Part shown: piece after piece, positions 54,122 to 63,950 of the stretch | How positions within the stretch are numbered: position 1 is the first letter of the stretch | How the letters are laid out: the number at the start of each line of letters is the position of its first letter | Origin: Aquibacillus saliphilus | GTDB taxonomy: Bacteria > Bacillota > Bacilli > Bacillales > Amphibacillaceae | Length of the DNA stretch: 64,000 nt | NCBI RefSeq assembly: GCF_020404745.1 | Contig: NZ_JAIZAP010000012.1 | Location: forward strand, 62,001-126,000 | Reading direction: 5' to 3' | Translations under genes and position numbers: made by a program | The notes under the pieces: model-generated | Seen by the model: the letters and a program-made list of their open reading frames with translations, nothing else | The model's database searches: none | What the model was told of the DNA's origin: nothing

Positions 54122-54319
54122 ATGAGAAATAAAATGATTGACGTTTCAACCTTGGATAAATACATAGACTGTTCCAATTGCCATTCCAAAAAAAGTGTCA
54201 TGTATATTAGTCTTGGCGAAAAAAACTCAGAATCCATTAAACTTTGTTTATACTGTGCAGAAGAGTTACAAGAACAACTTAACGTAACTAACACAATACT
54301 TAAATTGTCCCACTTATAA
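54122..54319 (+). CDS. Small zinc-ribbon-like protein, unknown
   Basis: ORF of 65 codons from ATG at 54122 (a second ATG lies at 54134). Two CxxC pairs (CSNCHSKK, CLYCAEEL) suggest a zinc ribbon. Upstream in-frame sequence holds a further CRNC, and a TTG at 54071 could extend it, but no ribosome binding site is seen there. Function unknown. The next genes are on the opposite strand. Confidence 0.5.
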   Translation: MRNKMIDVSTLDKYIDCSNCHSKKSVMYISLGEKNSESIKLCLYCAEELQEQLNVTNTILKLSHL

Positions 54320-54441
54320 AGTTGCTCCGCAAAATCACCCTCTATCAAGTAGAAAAAATTCTATTGTATGCAGATAAGTATAACAAAAATAATCATAAAA
54401 TTATTTCCAATACGTAATGCAACTAAGGTGCTAAATTTCGT

Positions 54442-54476
54442 AAAACCTACTCCTTCGGTAATTAGGGGTAGGTTTT
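54442..54476. terminator. Intrinsic terminator between convergent units
   Basis: Stem aaaacctac/gtaggtttt; T-rich in plus direction (ttttatttt) and usable from the minus strand. Ends the peptide ORF transcript. Confidence 0.75.
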
Positions 54477-54521
54477 ATTTTATACTGTTACGTGTACCGG
54501 ACATTATCAGTGTAAAGTCAT

Positions 54522-54641
54522 TTATACTTTTCTAATGCTTCCTATTTCACTTTCACCACTTGCTACATCAGAAGTATCATTGCTCGGAAAAATAAATAGG
54601 AAAAAAAGTAAAATGATAACCTGTCCTAGTAAAAGTTTCAT
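54522..54641 (-). CDS. Candidate pheromone precursor peptide of the RRNPP regulator
   Basis: 39-codon ORF directly downstream of the regulator gene (10 nt gap). Starts MKLLLGQVIILLFFLFIF, a secretion signal with Lys2 and a hydrophobic core, then a polar tail rich in Ser, Asp and Glu ending in GSIRKV. Size and design match Phr/NprX/PapR precursors. A GGAGGAG site overlaps the regulator stop codon. Mature peptide unknown. Confidence 0.6.
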   Translation of the reverse strand: MKLLLGQVIILLFFLFIFPSNDTSDVASGESEIGSIRKV

Positions 54642-54651
54642 TATAATTCAT

Positions 54652-55926
54652 TCACTCCTCCAGCAGTTTAATCGATTTATAATAATTATCCGCAGATTGT
54701 TTGTATTTTTTACTATTATAATAAAATTCACCTAACTTTAAATAGCATTGTTTTAGCATCTTATAATTGTTTGTTATAAGAAAAAAACTGATTAGTTTAT
54801 CTAAATTTAATTCATAGTCTTCGGTGTCTTGTCCTGCTAGTAAATAATAATCATTAAATACATATAATAGCTTATGGTAATCCTCTTCATCTTCTGTTAA
54901 TAAATTAGCTACCCAATAAAAGTTTTGTGCTTCTTTTGTGTTTTTTTCGATAAGTTTACAAGCTATGATCTCTCGATAAGTAATTAATAAATCCGCTTTT
55001 TGACTTCCTTCTTTAACTTTTAAAGCACTGATGAAAAGGATTATGGCACTTTCTATGTTTCCTTCATTTTTTTCGAGCAAACCAAAATTATGGTAAATAT
55101 AGCCTAATATATCTAAATAGCTGTTTTTTTCGGCTATCCTTTTGGATTCATTAAATGCAATTAAAGCATTTTTATAATTTCTTGTTTCTCTATGTAATGA
55201 ACCAAGTAGGTTTAAAGATAGCGCTAAATCATATTCTTTATTTAGACTTGAGTAGTAATCAATTGCTTCTTTGATTATCTCAATGGCTTTAGGATAGTCG
55301 CATAAATGTTTATATATAATACTCATGTTATAGGATGTAATAGCCTTTATTTCTTTACTTGTGGTGGTGTTTTTTAAATTTAAAAAAGAGTCTATTGACT
55401 TTGAAAAATCATAGTTCTTGAAGTAGAACAATCCATAATAATAATAAACAGCTTTTTCAATATATGTAGGTAAATCTCTAATTGTTTCTTTTTTTAAATA
55501 AGGTTCAATGAATTGTTCATGTAGAACTTTATATTCTGTTTTATCATTTGTTTTTAGAAGATAAGTTCCTTTAAGAATGAGGTAATAACATTCTAACTTA
55601 GGTGATGAAAGATACTTATAATAGTTAGAATCTATCATGTTAATTAGTGATTGTGCTTTTTTTAAGTCAAAAACGACATAACTAAATATCTTTTTTAACA
55701 AATTTACAAGTTCGATATCGTGATCATCAAACTCTTGTAAGTAGGAAGATGGTAACTCAAGTCTCTCTGCTATATAAGGTAAAAAATTCGATTCTGGCTG
55801 GATCATTCCATTTTCAATTCTACTTAATTTAGATGATGAAGTAATACCTTTTGCTAGAGAGACTAATGATAACCCTCTTAATGTTCTATTGATATGAATC
55901 CTTCTACCTATATGTATTTCTTCCAC
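54652..55926 (-). CDS. RRNPP-type quorum-sensing regulator (XRE-TPR, NprR-like)
   Basis: Protein of 424 residues, the size of NprR (423). N-terminal XRE helix-turn-helix (residues 8-62; SLAKGITSSSKLSRIENGMI). The rest is a chain of TPR-type helices, with repeats such as ITSYNMSIIYKHLCDYPKAI and GYIYHNFGLLEKNEGNIESA. Such proteins bind a re-imported peptide in the TPR domain, which alters DNA binding. Followed by a putative peptide gene. It interrupts the flagellar cluster and is oriented against it. PlcR-, NprR- and AimR-type alternatives cannot be separated. Confidence 0.85.
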   Translation of the reverse strand: MEEIHIGRRIHINRTLRGLSLVSLAKGITSSSKLSRIENGMIQPESNFLPYIAERLELPSSYLQEFDDHDIELVNLLKKIFSYVVFDLKKAQSLINMIDSNYYKYLSSPKLECYYLILKGTYLLKTNDKTEYKVLHEQFIEPYLKKETIRDLPTYIEKAVYYYYGLFYFKNYDFSKSIDSFLNLKNTTTSKEIKAITSYNMSIIYKHLCDYPKAIEIIKEAIDYYSSLNKEYDLALSLNLLGSLHRETRNYKNALIAFNESKRIAEKNSYLDILGYIYHNFGLLEKNEGNIESAIILFISALKVKEGSQKADLLITYREIIACKLIEKNTKEAQNFYWVANLLTEDEEDYHKLLYVFNDYYLLAGQDTEDYELNLDKLISFFLITNNYKMLKQCYLKLGEFYYNSKKYKQSADNYYKSIKLLEE

Positions 55927-56147
55927 CTCCTTCTATAGTCCTATTTAGTATAACTGATTGGTTAGTTGACATCCAATAATATGTATTTATTTGGAATTTT
56001 TTTTGAAGAGTTAACTAGAATTCTACATTTTATTTTGTTAATCTTAAGATTAAGAGTTAATTGACTGGACAGATCCAAATGGATAACAATCATGAATTGA
56101 ATCTAATACAAACTGCAGTAGATTAGAAATTAAAAGGTGGTGTTTTA

Positions 56148-56348
56148 ATGGATGTAGCATTAGCTTCAATGGTTTTAAGTCAGGGACAAGTTCAGCAACA
56201 AGCATCATTGTCAGTTATGAAGAAAGCGATGGATCAGGCTGAAGGAAATGCTGATTTTGTCAATGAAATGTTGAATGGGTCGAACGTGCAAATGTCGCAG
56301 CAAGTAGCTCAGCCTCATTTAGGTGGGAATGTTGATATAAAAGGATGA
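56148..56348 (+). CDS. YjfB family putative motility protein
   Basis: Small protein of 66 residues. MDVALASMVLSQGQVQQQAS and MKKAMDQAEG with HLGGNVDIKG at the end match the YjfB_motility family. Function unknown, found in flagellated Bacillales. AAAGGTGG site before the ATG; terminator follows. Confidence 0.8.
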   Translation: MDVALASMVLSQGQVQQQASLSVMKKAMDQAEGNADFVNEMLNGSNVQMSQQVAQPHLGGNVDIKG

Positions 56349-56359
56349 ATGGTTAACAA

Positions 56360-56391
56360 GGTCATTTGGAATAAATCCAGGTGGCTTTTTT
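56360..56391 (+). terminator. Intrinsic terminator of yjfB-like gene
   Basis: Stem ggtcatttgga/tccaggtggct with G-U pairs, loop ataaa, six T. Confidence 0.75.
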
Positions 56392-56548
56392 ACTAGTTGT
56401 AATATAAGTCACTATTGTTAACTCAGCGATAGACTAATAATTTCTCTATTGGAAGGCAATTAACGATGGCTTTCTAAAATACCCTATTACTGAAATCTCC
56501 TAATAAACTTAAAAGTTATTAAAAACCTCTTCACATCCTCCTAAGTTG

Positions 56549-56556
56549 TCCGATAT
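56549..56556 (+). promoter_or_regulatory. SigD-type -10 element before flaG
   Basis: TCCGATAT, the same -10 as in the flgM and hag promoters. The -35 region reads ttca instead of TAAA at the right distance, so the promoter may be weaker. Confidence 0.55.
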
Positions 56557-56584
56557 AAAAAGAAAAGAGGAGATGGCAAAAGCC

Positions 56585-56971
56585 ATGAACGTTGGGAATA
56601 TTATATCAGGATCCCAACTCCTGCAAAGAGCTGAAAACATCGAGTTTCCAACATCTGCAAGAGAACGATCCGTCAGTCATCAACCGGTTGAGTTGTATCA
56701 AAGTATTAAAAACAAGGAGCAGCAACAAGATACTCCTGTCGAACTAAATAAAGAAGAAGCAAAAACATTAGTAGAAAGCTTGAATAAATTTTTAGAACCT
56801 ACTTATACAAATTTAAAATTTGAATTTCATGAAAAACTGGAAAAGTATTATGTGACAGTAATCGACCCTACATCTAAAGAAGTTATAAAAGAAATTCCAC
56901 CAAAGAAGCTGTTAGATGTCTATGCGTCGATGGCTGAATTAATGGGATTTATCGTTGATGAAAAAGTTTAA
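56585..56971 (+). CDS. flaG: Flagellar protein FlaG
   Basis: Protein of 128 residues. FlaG domain in the C-terminal half (FLEPTYTNLKFEFHEKLEKY, YVTVIDPTSKEVIKEIPPKK). The ATG at 56585 is used because the frame extension to TTG at 56546 would overlap the SigD -10 element. Role in filament length control. 18 nt before fliD. Confidence 0.88.
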   Translation: MNVGNIISGSQLLQRAENIEFPTSARERSVSHQPVELYQSIKNKEQQQDTPVELNKEEAKTLVESLNKFLEPTYTNLKFEFHEKLEKYYVTVIDPTSKEVIKEIPPKKLLDVYASMAELMGFIVDEKV

Positions 56972-56989
56972 ACGGAAGGCGTGTGAATT

Positions 56990-58513
56990 ATGGTTTATAG
57001 TGTAAATACTTCAAGCAGAATAACAGGCCTTGCATCGGGGATGGATACTGACTCGATGGTGAAGGAACTAATGGCTGCAGAACGGATACCGCTTGATAAG
57101 ATGGAGCAGGATAAGTCGTGGATGACTTGGCAACGAGATTCGTTTCGGGATGTTAATAAGCTTCTATTTGATCTAGATAGCAAAGTCCTAGATATGAAAA
57201 TGGAAAAGACATATAATTCTAAAACGACAACTTCATCTAATTCTAACGCTATTTCAGCAACAACAACAGCTACTACTCCAAATGGCAGTTATTCTGTTGC
57301 AGTGGGAGAATTAGCATCTGCTGCCATAAATGTAGGAAATGAACTTGACTTAACAGCTGAGGGTAACAAAATTGATCCTACAAAAAGTCTGGCGAGTCAG
57401 TTTTCTACTGTTACAGTACCAAGTTCATTTGAATTCTCTGTTTACAATGAGGATGGGAAAAGTGAACCATATGAAATTAAGATTGAGCAAGGCGATACCT
57501 TGAACAGCGTATTGAAAAAAATCACAAATAGTGATGCAGATGTTCGTGCGTTTTATGACTCTACTTCTAATAAAGTTGTTTTAGAACGTTCTAAGACAGG
57601 GAATTTCAATAAAGACGCTACCATCGATAATGGTCATGAAATAACTTTTGGAACTGGCTTTTTAACTGAAACTTTAAACCTAGTTCAAGGCAATGAACAA
57701 GATGGAACAAATGCAGTGTTCACCTATAATGGGAAGTTAACCATTGAATCGACCACCAATTCCTATACATTAAATGATATAACTTTTAACTTTAAAGAAG
57801 CAAATAGCACTTCCACTATATCAGTTTCCAACAATGTAGACGCATCCTACGACAAAATCATGGAGTTTATCGATCAATATAATGAAACAATCGAAAAGGT
57901 AAATGGTTATTTGACTGAAGAGCGATTTCGTGATTTTAAACCACTGACTGCAGAACAAAAGAAAGCAATGTCTGAAGATGAAATTGAGCAATGGGAAGAA
58001 AAGTCAAAGAGTGGAACATTAAAAGGCGAAAGTATTTTATCTTCTGGCTTAAACAATATGAGACAAAATTGGTACGGGACAGTTGATAATAATAGCGCCC
58101 TAACACATCTTACTCAAATTGGTATAAATACGTCCTCGAACTATATGGATAAAGGAAAGCTAGAAGTTGATGAGGACCAGTTAAAAAAAGCGTTGCGAGA
58201 AGATCCGCAATCTGTTCATAAACTATTCTCAAATGACGTGAAGGGCTCAGGACGTGGAATTATTAACCGGTTAGAAGATTCGATTGAATCGACGATGAAA
58301 AATATTGAATCTCGAGCGGGTAAAACAACCTCAACGTTACAACAATATACTCTTGGAAGAAATTTAGATAGTATTGATGATCGCATTTCCGCGTTTGAAG
58401 ATCGATTAGTGCAAACGGAGAATCGCTACTGGAAACAGTTTGCTCAGATGGAAAAAGCAATCCAACAAATGAATCAGCAATCCAATTATTTAATGCAACA
58501 ATTTAGTTATTAA
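56990..58513 (+). CDS. fliD: Flagellar filament cap protein FliD
   Basis: Filament cap (HAP2) of 507 residues. N-terminal RITGLASGMDTDSMVKELMA and C-terminal helical D0/D1 (YRQ-type text: RISAFEDRLVQTENRYWKQF, QMEKAIQQMNQQSNYLMQQF) are conserved. FliS and FliT, its chaperones, follow directly. Confidence 0.95.
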   Translation: MVYSVNTSSRITGLASGMDTDSMVKELMAAERIPLDKMEQDKSWMTWQRDSFRDVNKLLFDLDSKVLDMKMEKTYNSKTTTSSNSNAISATTTATTPNGSYSVAVGELASAAINVGNELDLTAEGNKIDPTKSLASQFSTVTVPSSFEFSVYNEDGKSEPYEIKIEQGDTLNSVLKKITNSDADVRAFYDSTSNKVVLERSKTGNFNKDATIDNGHEITFGTGFLTETLNLVQGNEQDGTNAVFTYNGKLTIESTTNSYTLNDITFNFKEANSTSTISVSNNVDASYDKIMEFIDQYNETIEKVNGYLTEERFRDFKPLTAEQKKAMSEDEIEQWEEKSKSGTLKGESILSSGLNNMRQNWYGTVDNNSALTHLTQIGINTSSNYMDKGKLEVDEDQLKKALREDPQSVHKLFSNDVKGSGRGIINRLEDSIESTMKNIESRAGKTTSTLQQYTLGRNLDSIDDRISAFEDRLVQTENRYWKQFAQMEKAIQQMNQQSNYLMQQFSY

Positions 58514-58549
58514 TGAATTAATCTAGCTGTATGAGGAGTGTTCAAATCT

Positions 58550-58948
58550 ATGTCACAACAGCAATACCAAGTATATAAAAATAATTCAGTAACAACTGCA
58601 TCACCTGGTGAACTTACATTGATGCTTTATAATGGTTGTCTGAAGTTTATCAAACAAGCAAAGCGTGGGATGGAAGACGGAAAATATGAGTTGAAAAACA
58701 CTAGCATTCAAAAAGCGCAACGAATTATCCAGGAACTAATGGTGACACTTGATCAAAGTTCTGAGATTGCTAAAGAAATGATGCCATTGTATGACTATAT
58801 AAATCGTCAACTAGTGGATGCTAATATTAAAAATGATCAAGCAATTTTAGATGAAGTTGCTGTTCTAGTTACCGACTTTCGTGATACGTGGAAAGAGGTA
58901 ATTAAATTAAATCGCCAACAGCAGTATGGACAAGGTGCAAACTTTTAA
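58550..58948 (+). CDS. fliS: Flagellin export chaperone FliS
   Basis: Helical protein of 132 residues. YKNNSVTTASPGELTLMLYN and the ensuing FIKQAKRGMEDGKYELKNTS are typical. ATG at 58550, 9 nt after GAGGAGTG; an upstream GTG frame is less likely. Stop overlaps the next start (TAATG). Confidence 0.94.
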   Translation: MSQQQYQVYKNNSVTTASPGELTLMLYNGCLKFIKQAKRGMEDGKYELKNTSIQKAQRIIQELMVTLDQSSEIAKEMMPLYDYINRQLVDANIKNDQAILDEVAVLVTDFRDTWKEVIKLNRQQQYGQGANF

Positions 58949-59301
58949 TGAATCGAATGGACAGTTTTTATCAGGTCACCATGGAGTTACATAAACTAGT
59001 TACAGAAAATAGTGCTAGTGAAAAAAGAACAGAAACAATCACTACTATTAATAATTTACTAGACAAACGACAACAGTTGCTTAATGAAATTAAACCACCA
59101 TACACAGATAAGGAAAAAGAAATAGGCCAACAGTTATTACTGAGAAATAAGGAAATAGAGCAGAAGTTAGATGAGATCTTCAATCAAGTTAAAACCGATA
59201 TGGGAACCTTGAAGAAAAAGAAAAGTTCTAACACTAAATACACAAATCCTTATCAGAATCTATCGAACTTCGATGGTATGTTTCTAGACCATAAGAAATA
59301 G
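58948..59301 (+). CDS. fliT: FliT-like flagellar protein
   Basis: Helical protein of 117 residues in the FliT position after fliS. Coiled coil RTETITTINNLLDKRQQLLN and the family-like IKPPYTDKEKEIGQQL text. FliT is a chaperone for FliD. Sequence similarity is weak, so the call rests largely on position. Confidence 0.75.
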   Translation: MNRMDSFYQVTMELHKLVTENSASEKRTETITTINNLLDKRQQLLNEIKPPYTDKEKEIGQQLLLRNKEIEQKLDEIFNQVKTDMGTLKKKKSSNTKYTNPYQNLSNFDGMFLDHKK

Positions 59302-59309
59302 GTGATTAA

Positions 59310-59696
59310 ATGAAAGAATTAACGGATGCCAAGCGTCAAATGCTAAGAGATTATAATGGACTGCTTTCGGTAATGACTGACGGCTTTGATTACTTAGAAT
59401 CCAATTTAAATGAAGAAACACTCGAACAAACTGATGTACGAGTGTTTAATGACTTACTTGCTTCTTTTGAACAGTTGAACAAGTGTCACCAACAAATGAC
59501 GGCTATTTTCTCAGACAATAAACAATTTAGTGATTTAATTGAAGAGTTTAAAGAAATTATTAAGCTATTTTCTGAATGCTTTACAACTACTTCATCTGCG
59601 GAAAAAAAGGATTTGTTATCAAGTAAGGTTATTCCAGCATTTGAACGTTTTAAACAACAGATGGAACAATTAGTAGCACCACATATTACCCACTAA
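59310..59696 (+). CDS. Flagellar-cluster helical protein, unknown
   Basis: Protein of 128 residues, all helical, 8 nt after the fliT-like gene. AGGTGAT site. Text such as LRDYNGLLSVMTDGFDYLES and FSDLIEEFKEIIKLFSECF. I do not recognise a family; an accessory FliT/FlgN-type chaperone is possible. Last gene of the operon. Confidence 0.75.
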   Translation: MKELTDAKRQMLRDYNGLLSVMTDGFDYLESNLNEETLEQTDVRVFNDLLASFEQLNKCHQQMTAIFSDNKQFSDLIEEFKEIIKLFSECFTTTSSAEKKDLLSSKVIPAFERFKQQMEQLVAPHITH

Positions 59697-59703
59697 AGAA
59701 CTT

Positions 59704-59768
59704 CTACTATTACAATGTAATAAGTCATCAATGGCTTACGTAATATTGTATTAGTAGTTTTTTATTTT
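59704..59768 (+). terminator. Terminator of the flaG-fliDST operon
   Basis: Stem ctactattacaat/attgtattagtag (one mismatch), 28-nt loop, then ttttttattttat. Confidence 0.8.
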
Positions 59769-59888
59769 ATAGATTATTATGCTGATAATCAGTGCAGAAG
59801 CCTGTAGTGTCACGATTATTGGTCTAAGAAATTTGTCGTTTTTAACAATTTTGTGTCAAATCTATCGACAATGAATAAAAAGTATTTA

Positions 59889-59914
59889 GTTTAAGAAGGA
59901 ATTAGACAGGGTAT
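59889..59914 (+). promoter_or_regulatory. SigB promoter of hpf
   Basis: GTTTAA - 14 nt - GGGTAT, exact SigB consensus, 55 nt before hpf. Agrees with stress control of yvyD in B. subtilis. Confidence 0.85.
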
Positions 59915-59969
59915 TCTAGAAATATAAGTATATGAAAGATATATCAAAGATATAAAGGAGGACACTTTC

Positions 59970-60530
59970 ATGAATTATAACATCCGTGGTGAAAATGTTG
60001 AGGTTACTGGGTCAATTAAGGAGTACGTTGAAAGAAAAATAGGCAAACTAGAGCGTTATTTTGATACACCTCCAACGTCTGACGTCAACGTGAATATAAG
60101 TGTCTATAATGATGAACAGCAAATTGAAGTTACAATACCAATGGTTAATTTATTACTTAGAGCAGAGGAACGTCATGTTGATTTATACGCTTCGATTGAT
60201 CTTGTAGTAGATAAATTAGAACGCCAAATTAGAAAATATAAAACAAAAGTAAATCGTAAATTTCGTCAAAAAGGTTCACCAAAGCATGTGTTTGCAGAGT
60301 TAGAACGTGAGCGTGAAGCTCAAGCTGTACAAGAACTAGATGCAGATGATGAGTTAGAAATAGTACGGACCAAGCGTTTTGATCTTAAACCAATGGATTC
60401 AGAGGAAGCAGTCTTACAAATGGATATGTTAGGACACGCATTCTATGTCTTTACCAATGCCATATCTGGCGACACAAACGTCGTTTATCGACGCAGAGAT
60501 GGACGGTATGGTTTAATTGAACCTAGCTAA
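59970..60530 (+). CDS. hpf: Ribosome hibernation promoting factor, long form (HPF/YvyD)
   Basis: Protein of 186 residues. N-terminal ribosome-binding domain (IRGENVEVTGSIKEYVERKI) and C-terminal dimerisation domain (RTKRFDLKPMDSEEAVLQMD, HAFYVFTNAISGDTNVVYRR). Long HPF joins two 70S ribosomes into inactive 100S dimers in stationary phase or stress. AAAGGAGG site; SigB promoter. Confidence 0.96.
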   Translation: MNYNIRGENVEVTGSIKEYVERKIGKLERYFDTPPTSDVNVNISVYNDEQQIEVTIPMVNLLLRAEERHVDLYASIDLVVDKLERQIRKYKTKVNRKFRQKGSPKHVFAELEREREAQAVQELDADDELEIVRTKRFDLKPMDSEEAVLQMDMLGHAFYVFTNAISGDTNVVYRRRDGRYGLIEPS

Positions 60531-60548
60531 ATAATATAATAGATAAAT

Positions 60549-60584
60549 AAAAGGGTGATTCCGCGATGTGGGGTCACCTTTTTA
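60549..60584 (+). terminator. Intrinsic terminator of hpf
   Basis: Stem aaagggtga/tcacctttt, then tact. Directly after hpf. Confidence 0.8.
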
Positions 60585-60925
60585 CTTTAATTAAAGTAAA
60601 TCTAAAGCCGTGGTATTTTCCATAAAAATTGAAAATATAACTGATTTTAAGTTTTCTAATTTGATAGCAATTACTTGTTATCACTAGTCTTTTAGCATGA
60701 TAAAGTCGAACGATGTCGAACGGTTCTTTTATATCTTCCATTTTTCGATTATGGTTTGTTAAAATTATCGATTGAAGGCTATTTCGAGTCTTTTTGTGTC
60801 GAATTCAGTAGAAAAAAGATTGAATTCCCCCTTTTGGTTGTCCATTTTTCAAAAATGGAAGTTAGACCAAATTTAATTGTCTATGATATAACTGGATCAA
60901 CAGCTAAACAAGGGGCGTATTCATT
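60585..60925. other. Gene-free stretch before the 77-residue ORF
   Basis: AT-rich, no ORF. One short palindrome ccattttt/aaaaatgg at 60841-60859. A TGATATAAC extended -10-like sequence near 60882 may start the next transcript. Confidence 0.4.
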
Positions 60926-61159
60926 ATGACTAATGACTGTGGCAAATGTAACTTGATTTATCAAAAGCTTGAGCAACATGAGCAGACAATCACCCAATTA
61001 TTAGCTATTATCGCTGTTACCAATCGCAAACTAAGTGAGCTGAACTACCGGCAAAATAGTTATGAGCGCATGCATTCCCACATACCAAGCTCAACCTCCG
61101 CTAATTTTGCCATAGGAGCATATCCTAAATCCTCGAATACGCCTAACCGAAAGGAGTAG
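60926..61159 (+). CDS. Small coiled-coil protein of unknown function
   Basis: 77 residues. N-terminal CGKC, then a helical region (IYQKLEQHEQTITQLLAIIA) and a polar tail. AGGGGCG site 9 nt before ATG; a strong terminator overlaps the stop, supporting expression. Not recognised; lies between hpf and secA. Confidence 0.6.
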   Translation: MTNDCGKCNLIYQKLEQHEQTITQLLAIIAVTNRKLSELNYRQNSYERMHSHIPSSTSANFAIGAYPKSSNTPNRKE

Positions 61160-61192
61160 CCAATCCTCAGGCTACTCTTTTCGGTTTATTTC
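61145..61192 (+). terminator. Intrinsic terminator before secA
   Basis: Seventeen-bp stem aaccgaaaggagtagcc/ggctactcttttcggtt, loop of 8 nt, T-rich end. Confidence 0.92.
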
Positions 61193-61343
61193 AATAATAG
61201 TGTTCAAACGAATGATTAGAGAGTTCTGCAATCATCTCTTATCTTGTCTTTGAAATGTGCTAGTGTTATTATTAAGTTTGGATTATACTAAAAAAGTTTT
61301 ACTATATAAATGAATGATTTCCATTTACAGAGGAGCGTTTAAC

Positions 61344-63851
61344 ATGCGTGGATTACTAAAGAAGGTTTTCGGGGATGGTAACCAACGTCAATTGAATCAA
61401 CTACAGAATTATGTAGAAGAAATTGAAGCGCTGGAACCAGGGTATGAGAAACTATCTGACGAAGAATTAAGAGGAAAAACGGAACAATTTAAAAAGCGTT
61501 ACCAAGATGGTGAAAAGCTTGATGATATGTTGATAGAAGCATATGCGGTTGTCCGCGAGGCTGCTAAAAGAGTCTTGAATTTAAGACCATTTGCTGTCCA
61601 GTTACAAGGTGCAGTTTCCTTGCATAAAGGCGACATTGCCGAAATGAAAACAGGGGAAGGTAAAACACTAGCCTCAACAATGCCTGCTTATTTGAATGCG
61701 ATCACTGGAAAAGGTGTCCACATTATCACCGTTAACGAATACTTAGCTGAACGTGATGCCAAGGATATGGGTGTTCTTTATGAGTTTCTAGGCTTAACTG
61801 TTGGTACGAACGGTAATGGTATGACCAAAGATGAAAAACGTGCGGCTTACATGGCAGACATTACTTATGGTACCAATAATGAGTTTGGCTTTGATTATTT
61901 GCGTGATAATATGGTGCTTTACAAAGAACAAATGGTTCAACGACCGTTGCACTTTGCGATTATTGATGAGGTAGACTCCATTCTTATTGATGAAGCTAGA
62001 ACACCGCTAATTATCTCTGGTTCGGCATCGAAGTCGGCTAATATGTATCAACAGGCAAATTCGTTTGTTCGTACTTTGAAAAATGAAGAAGATTATACCT
62101 ATGATGAAAAAACAAAAGGTGTGCAAATGACTGAAGAAGGGATAAATAAATCTGAGCGTTTCTTCGGAATAGAAAACCTTTTTGATTTAAATAATGTTAC
62201 CCTGACACACCACATTAACCAAGCATTGAAAGCACATGTCTCGATGCACCGTGATACGGATTATGTCATCGAAGAAAATGAAGTTGTTATCGTTGACCAA
62301 TTTACTGGCCGTCTAATGAAGGGTCGTAGATATAGTGATGGATTGCACCAATCAATTGAAGCAAAGGAAGGCTTGCAAATTCAAAATGAGAGCATGACCT
62401 TGGCCTCAATCACATTCCAAAACTTTTTCCGTATGTATAAAAAGCTAGCTGGTATGACTGGTACGGCGAAAACAGAGGCAGAGGAATTCCGTAACATTTA
62501 CAATATGGATGTCGTTGCAATTCCAACAAATCAACCAATTGTACGTGATGATAAGGCTGATTTGATTTATAAATCAATTAACGGTAAATTCAGAGCCGTA
62601 GTTGAGGAAATAAAAGAGCGGAACCAAGCAGGACAACCTGTACTTGTCGGTACTGTTGCTGTTGAAACGTCTGAATTGATTTCAAATATGTTAACCAAAG
62701 CTGGAGTTAAACATAATGTATTAAACGCCAAAAACCACTACCGCGAAGCAGAAATCATTGAGAATGCTGGTCAACGTGGAGCGGTAACGATTGCCACTAA
62801 CATGGCTGGTCGTGGTACGGACATTAAGCTTGGTGATGGTGTAATAGAACTTGGTGGATTATCGGTTGTTGGTACGGAAAGACACGAGTCACGCCGTATT
62901 GATAATCAGCTTCGTGGACGTTCTGGACGTCAAGGTGACCCAGGTGTTACCCAGTTCTACCTATCGATGGAAGATGAGCTAATGCGCAGATTTGGATCAG
63001 ATAACATGCGAGCAATGATGGAAAAGCTTGGCATGGATGATGACCAACCAATTGAAAGTAAAATGGTTTCTCGTGCTGTTGAATCAGCGCAAAAGCGTGT
63101 TGAGGGTAATAACTTTGATGCACGTAAAACTGTTCTATCCTATGATGATGTATTACGTGAGCAACGTGAAATTATCTATAAACAGCGTTTTGACGTTATT
63201 GATTCCGAGAACTTGCGTGGCATTATTGAGCAAATGATTGAAACTTCTGTTGAAAAAACAGTTGAAATTCATACGCCAGATGAGCAGGAAGAAAATTGGA
63301 ACTTTGATGCGATTTTAGAATATCTAAATGCTAACCTTATTGAGGATAACTATATTTCTGAGCAAGACCTGAAAGGGAAAGAACCTAAAGAAATGGTCAG
63401 TGTGATTATGGACCGCGTCAGACAAAAGTATGACGAAAAAGAAGAAGAGCTTACATCTGAACAAATGCGTGAATTTGAAAAAGTCATTCTACTTCGTACA
63501 GTTGATACGAAATGGATGGACCATATTGATCAAATGGACCAATTGCGCCAAGGGATTCACTTACGTGCATATGGACAAAATGATCCATTACGTGAATATC
63601 AAATGGAAGGCTTTGGCATGTTTGAACAAATGGTTGACGCAATTAATGAAGATGTCGCTCGTTACGTAATGAAAGCTCAAATTCGTGAAAACTTACAGCG
63701 ACAAGAAGTAGTAAAAGATGCAAAAGCTGTTTCAGGTGATCAGGAGAAAAAGAAAGTCAAACGTCCTTTTGTTAAATCAGATGACGTCGGAAGAAATGAA
63801 CCTTGTCCCTGTGGTAGTGGCAAGAAATACAAGAACTGTCATGGCCGTTAG
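61344..63851 (+). CDS. secA: Preprotein translocase ATPase SecA
   Basis: Motor of the Sec pathway, 835 residues. Walker [14 protein letters not shown]-type [18 protein letters not shown], helicase motifs ([26 protein letters not shown]), and C-terminal zinc domain [14 protein letters not shown]. The ATG at 61344 with GAGGAG 10 nt upstream is the real start; the frame extends 10 codons further upstream without function. Followed by prfB as in Bacillus. Confidence 0.97.
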   Translation: MRGLLKKVFGDGNQRQLNQLQNYVEEIEALEPGYEKLSDEELRGKTEQFKKRYQDGEKLDDMLIEAYAVVREAAKRVLNLRPFAVQLQGAVSLHKGDIAEMKTGEGKTLASTMPAYLNAITGKGVHIITVNEYLAERDAKDMGVLYEFLGLTVGTNGNGMTKDEKRAAYMADITYGTNNEFGFDYLRDNMVLYKEQMVQRPLHFAIIDEVDSILIDEARTPLIISGSASKSANMYQQANSFVRTLKNEEDYTYDEKTKGVQMTEEGINKSERFFGIENLFDLNNVTLTHHINQALKAHVSMHRDTDYVIEENEVVIVDQFTGRLMKGRRYSDGLHQSIEAKEGLQIQNESMTLASITFQNFFRMYKKLAGMTGTAKTEAEEFRNIYNMDVVAIPTNQPIVRDDKADLIYKSINGKFRAVVEEIKERNQAGQPVLVGTVAVETSELISNMLTKAGVKHNVLNAKNHYREAEIIENAGQRGAVTIATNMAGRGTDIKLGDGVIELGGLSVVGTERHESRRIDNQLRGRSGRQGDPGVTQFYLSMEDELMRRFGSDNMRAMMEKLGMDDDQPIESKMVSRAVESAQKRVEGNNFDARKTVLSYDDVLREQREIIYKQRFDVIDSENLRGIIEQMIETSVEKTVEIHTPDEQEENWNFDAILEYLNANLIEDNYISEQDLKGKEPKEMVSVIMDRVRQKYDEKEEELTSEQMREFEKVILLRTVDTKWMDHIDQMDQLRQGIHLRAYGQNDPLREYQMEGFGMFEQMVDAINEDVARYVMKAQIRENLQRQEVVKDAKAVSGDQEKKKVKRPFVKSDDVGRNEPCPCGSGKKYKNCHGR

Positions 63852-63866
63852 ATTAGGGTTTTAAAT

Positions 63867-63912
63867 AGGGAGACACTTCCACAGGTTAGCGAAGTGTCTC
63901 CCTCCTATTATT
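63867..63912 (+). terminator. Intrinsic terminator of secA
   Basis: Perfect 13-bp stem agggagacacttc/gaagtgtctccct, T-rich end (cctattatt). Confidence 0.88.
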
Positions 63913-63950
63913 AATTTTGGCACTGATCAATACTTTATGAGGTGAATGAA

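Noticed and set aside
54535-54735. 66-codon plus-strand ORF
   Set aside because: Antisense to the peptide ORF and to the end of the RRNPP regulator; low-complexity Ile/Phe-rich.
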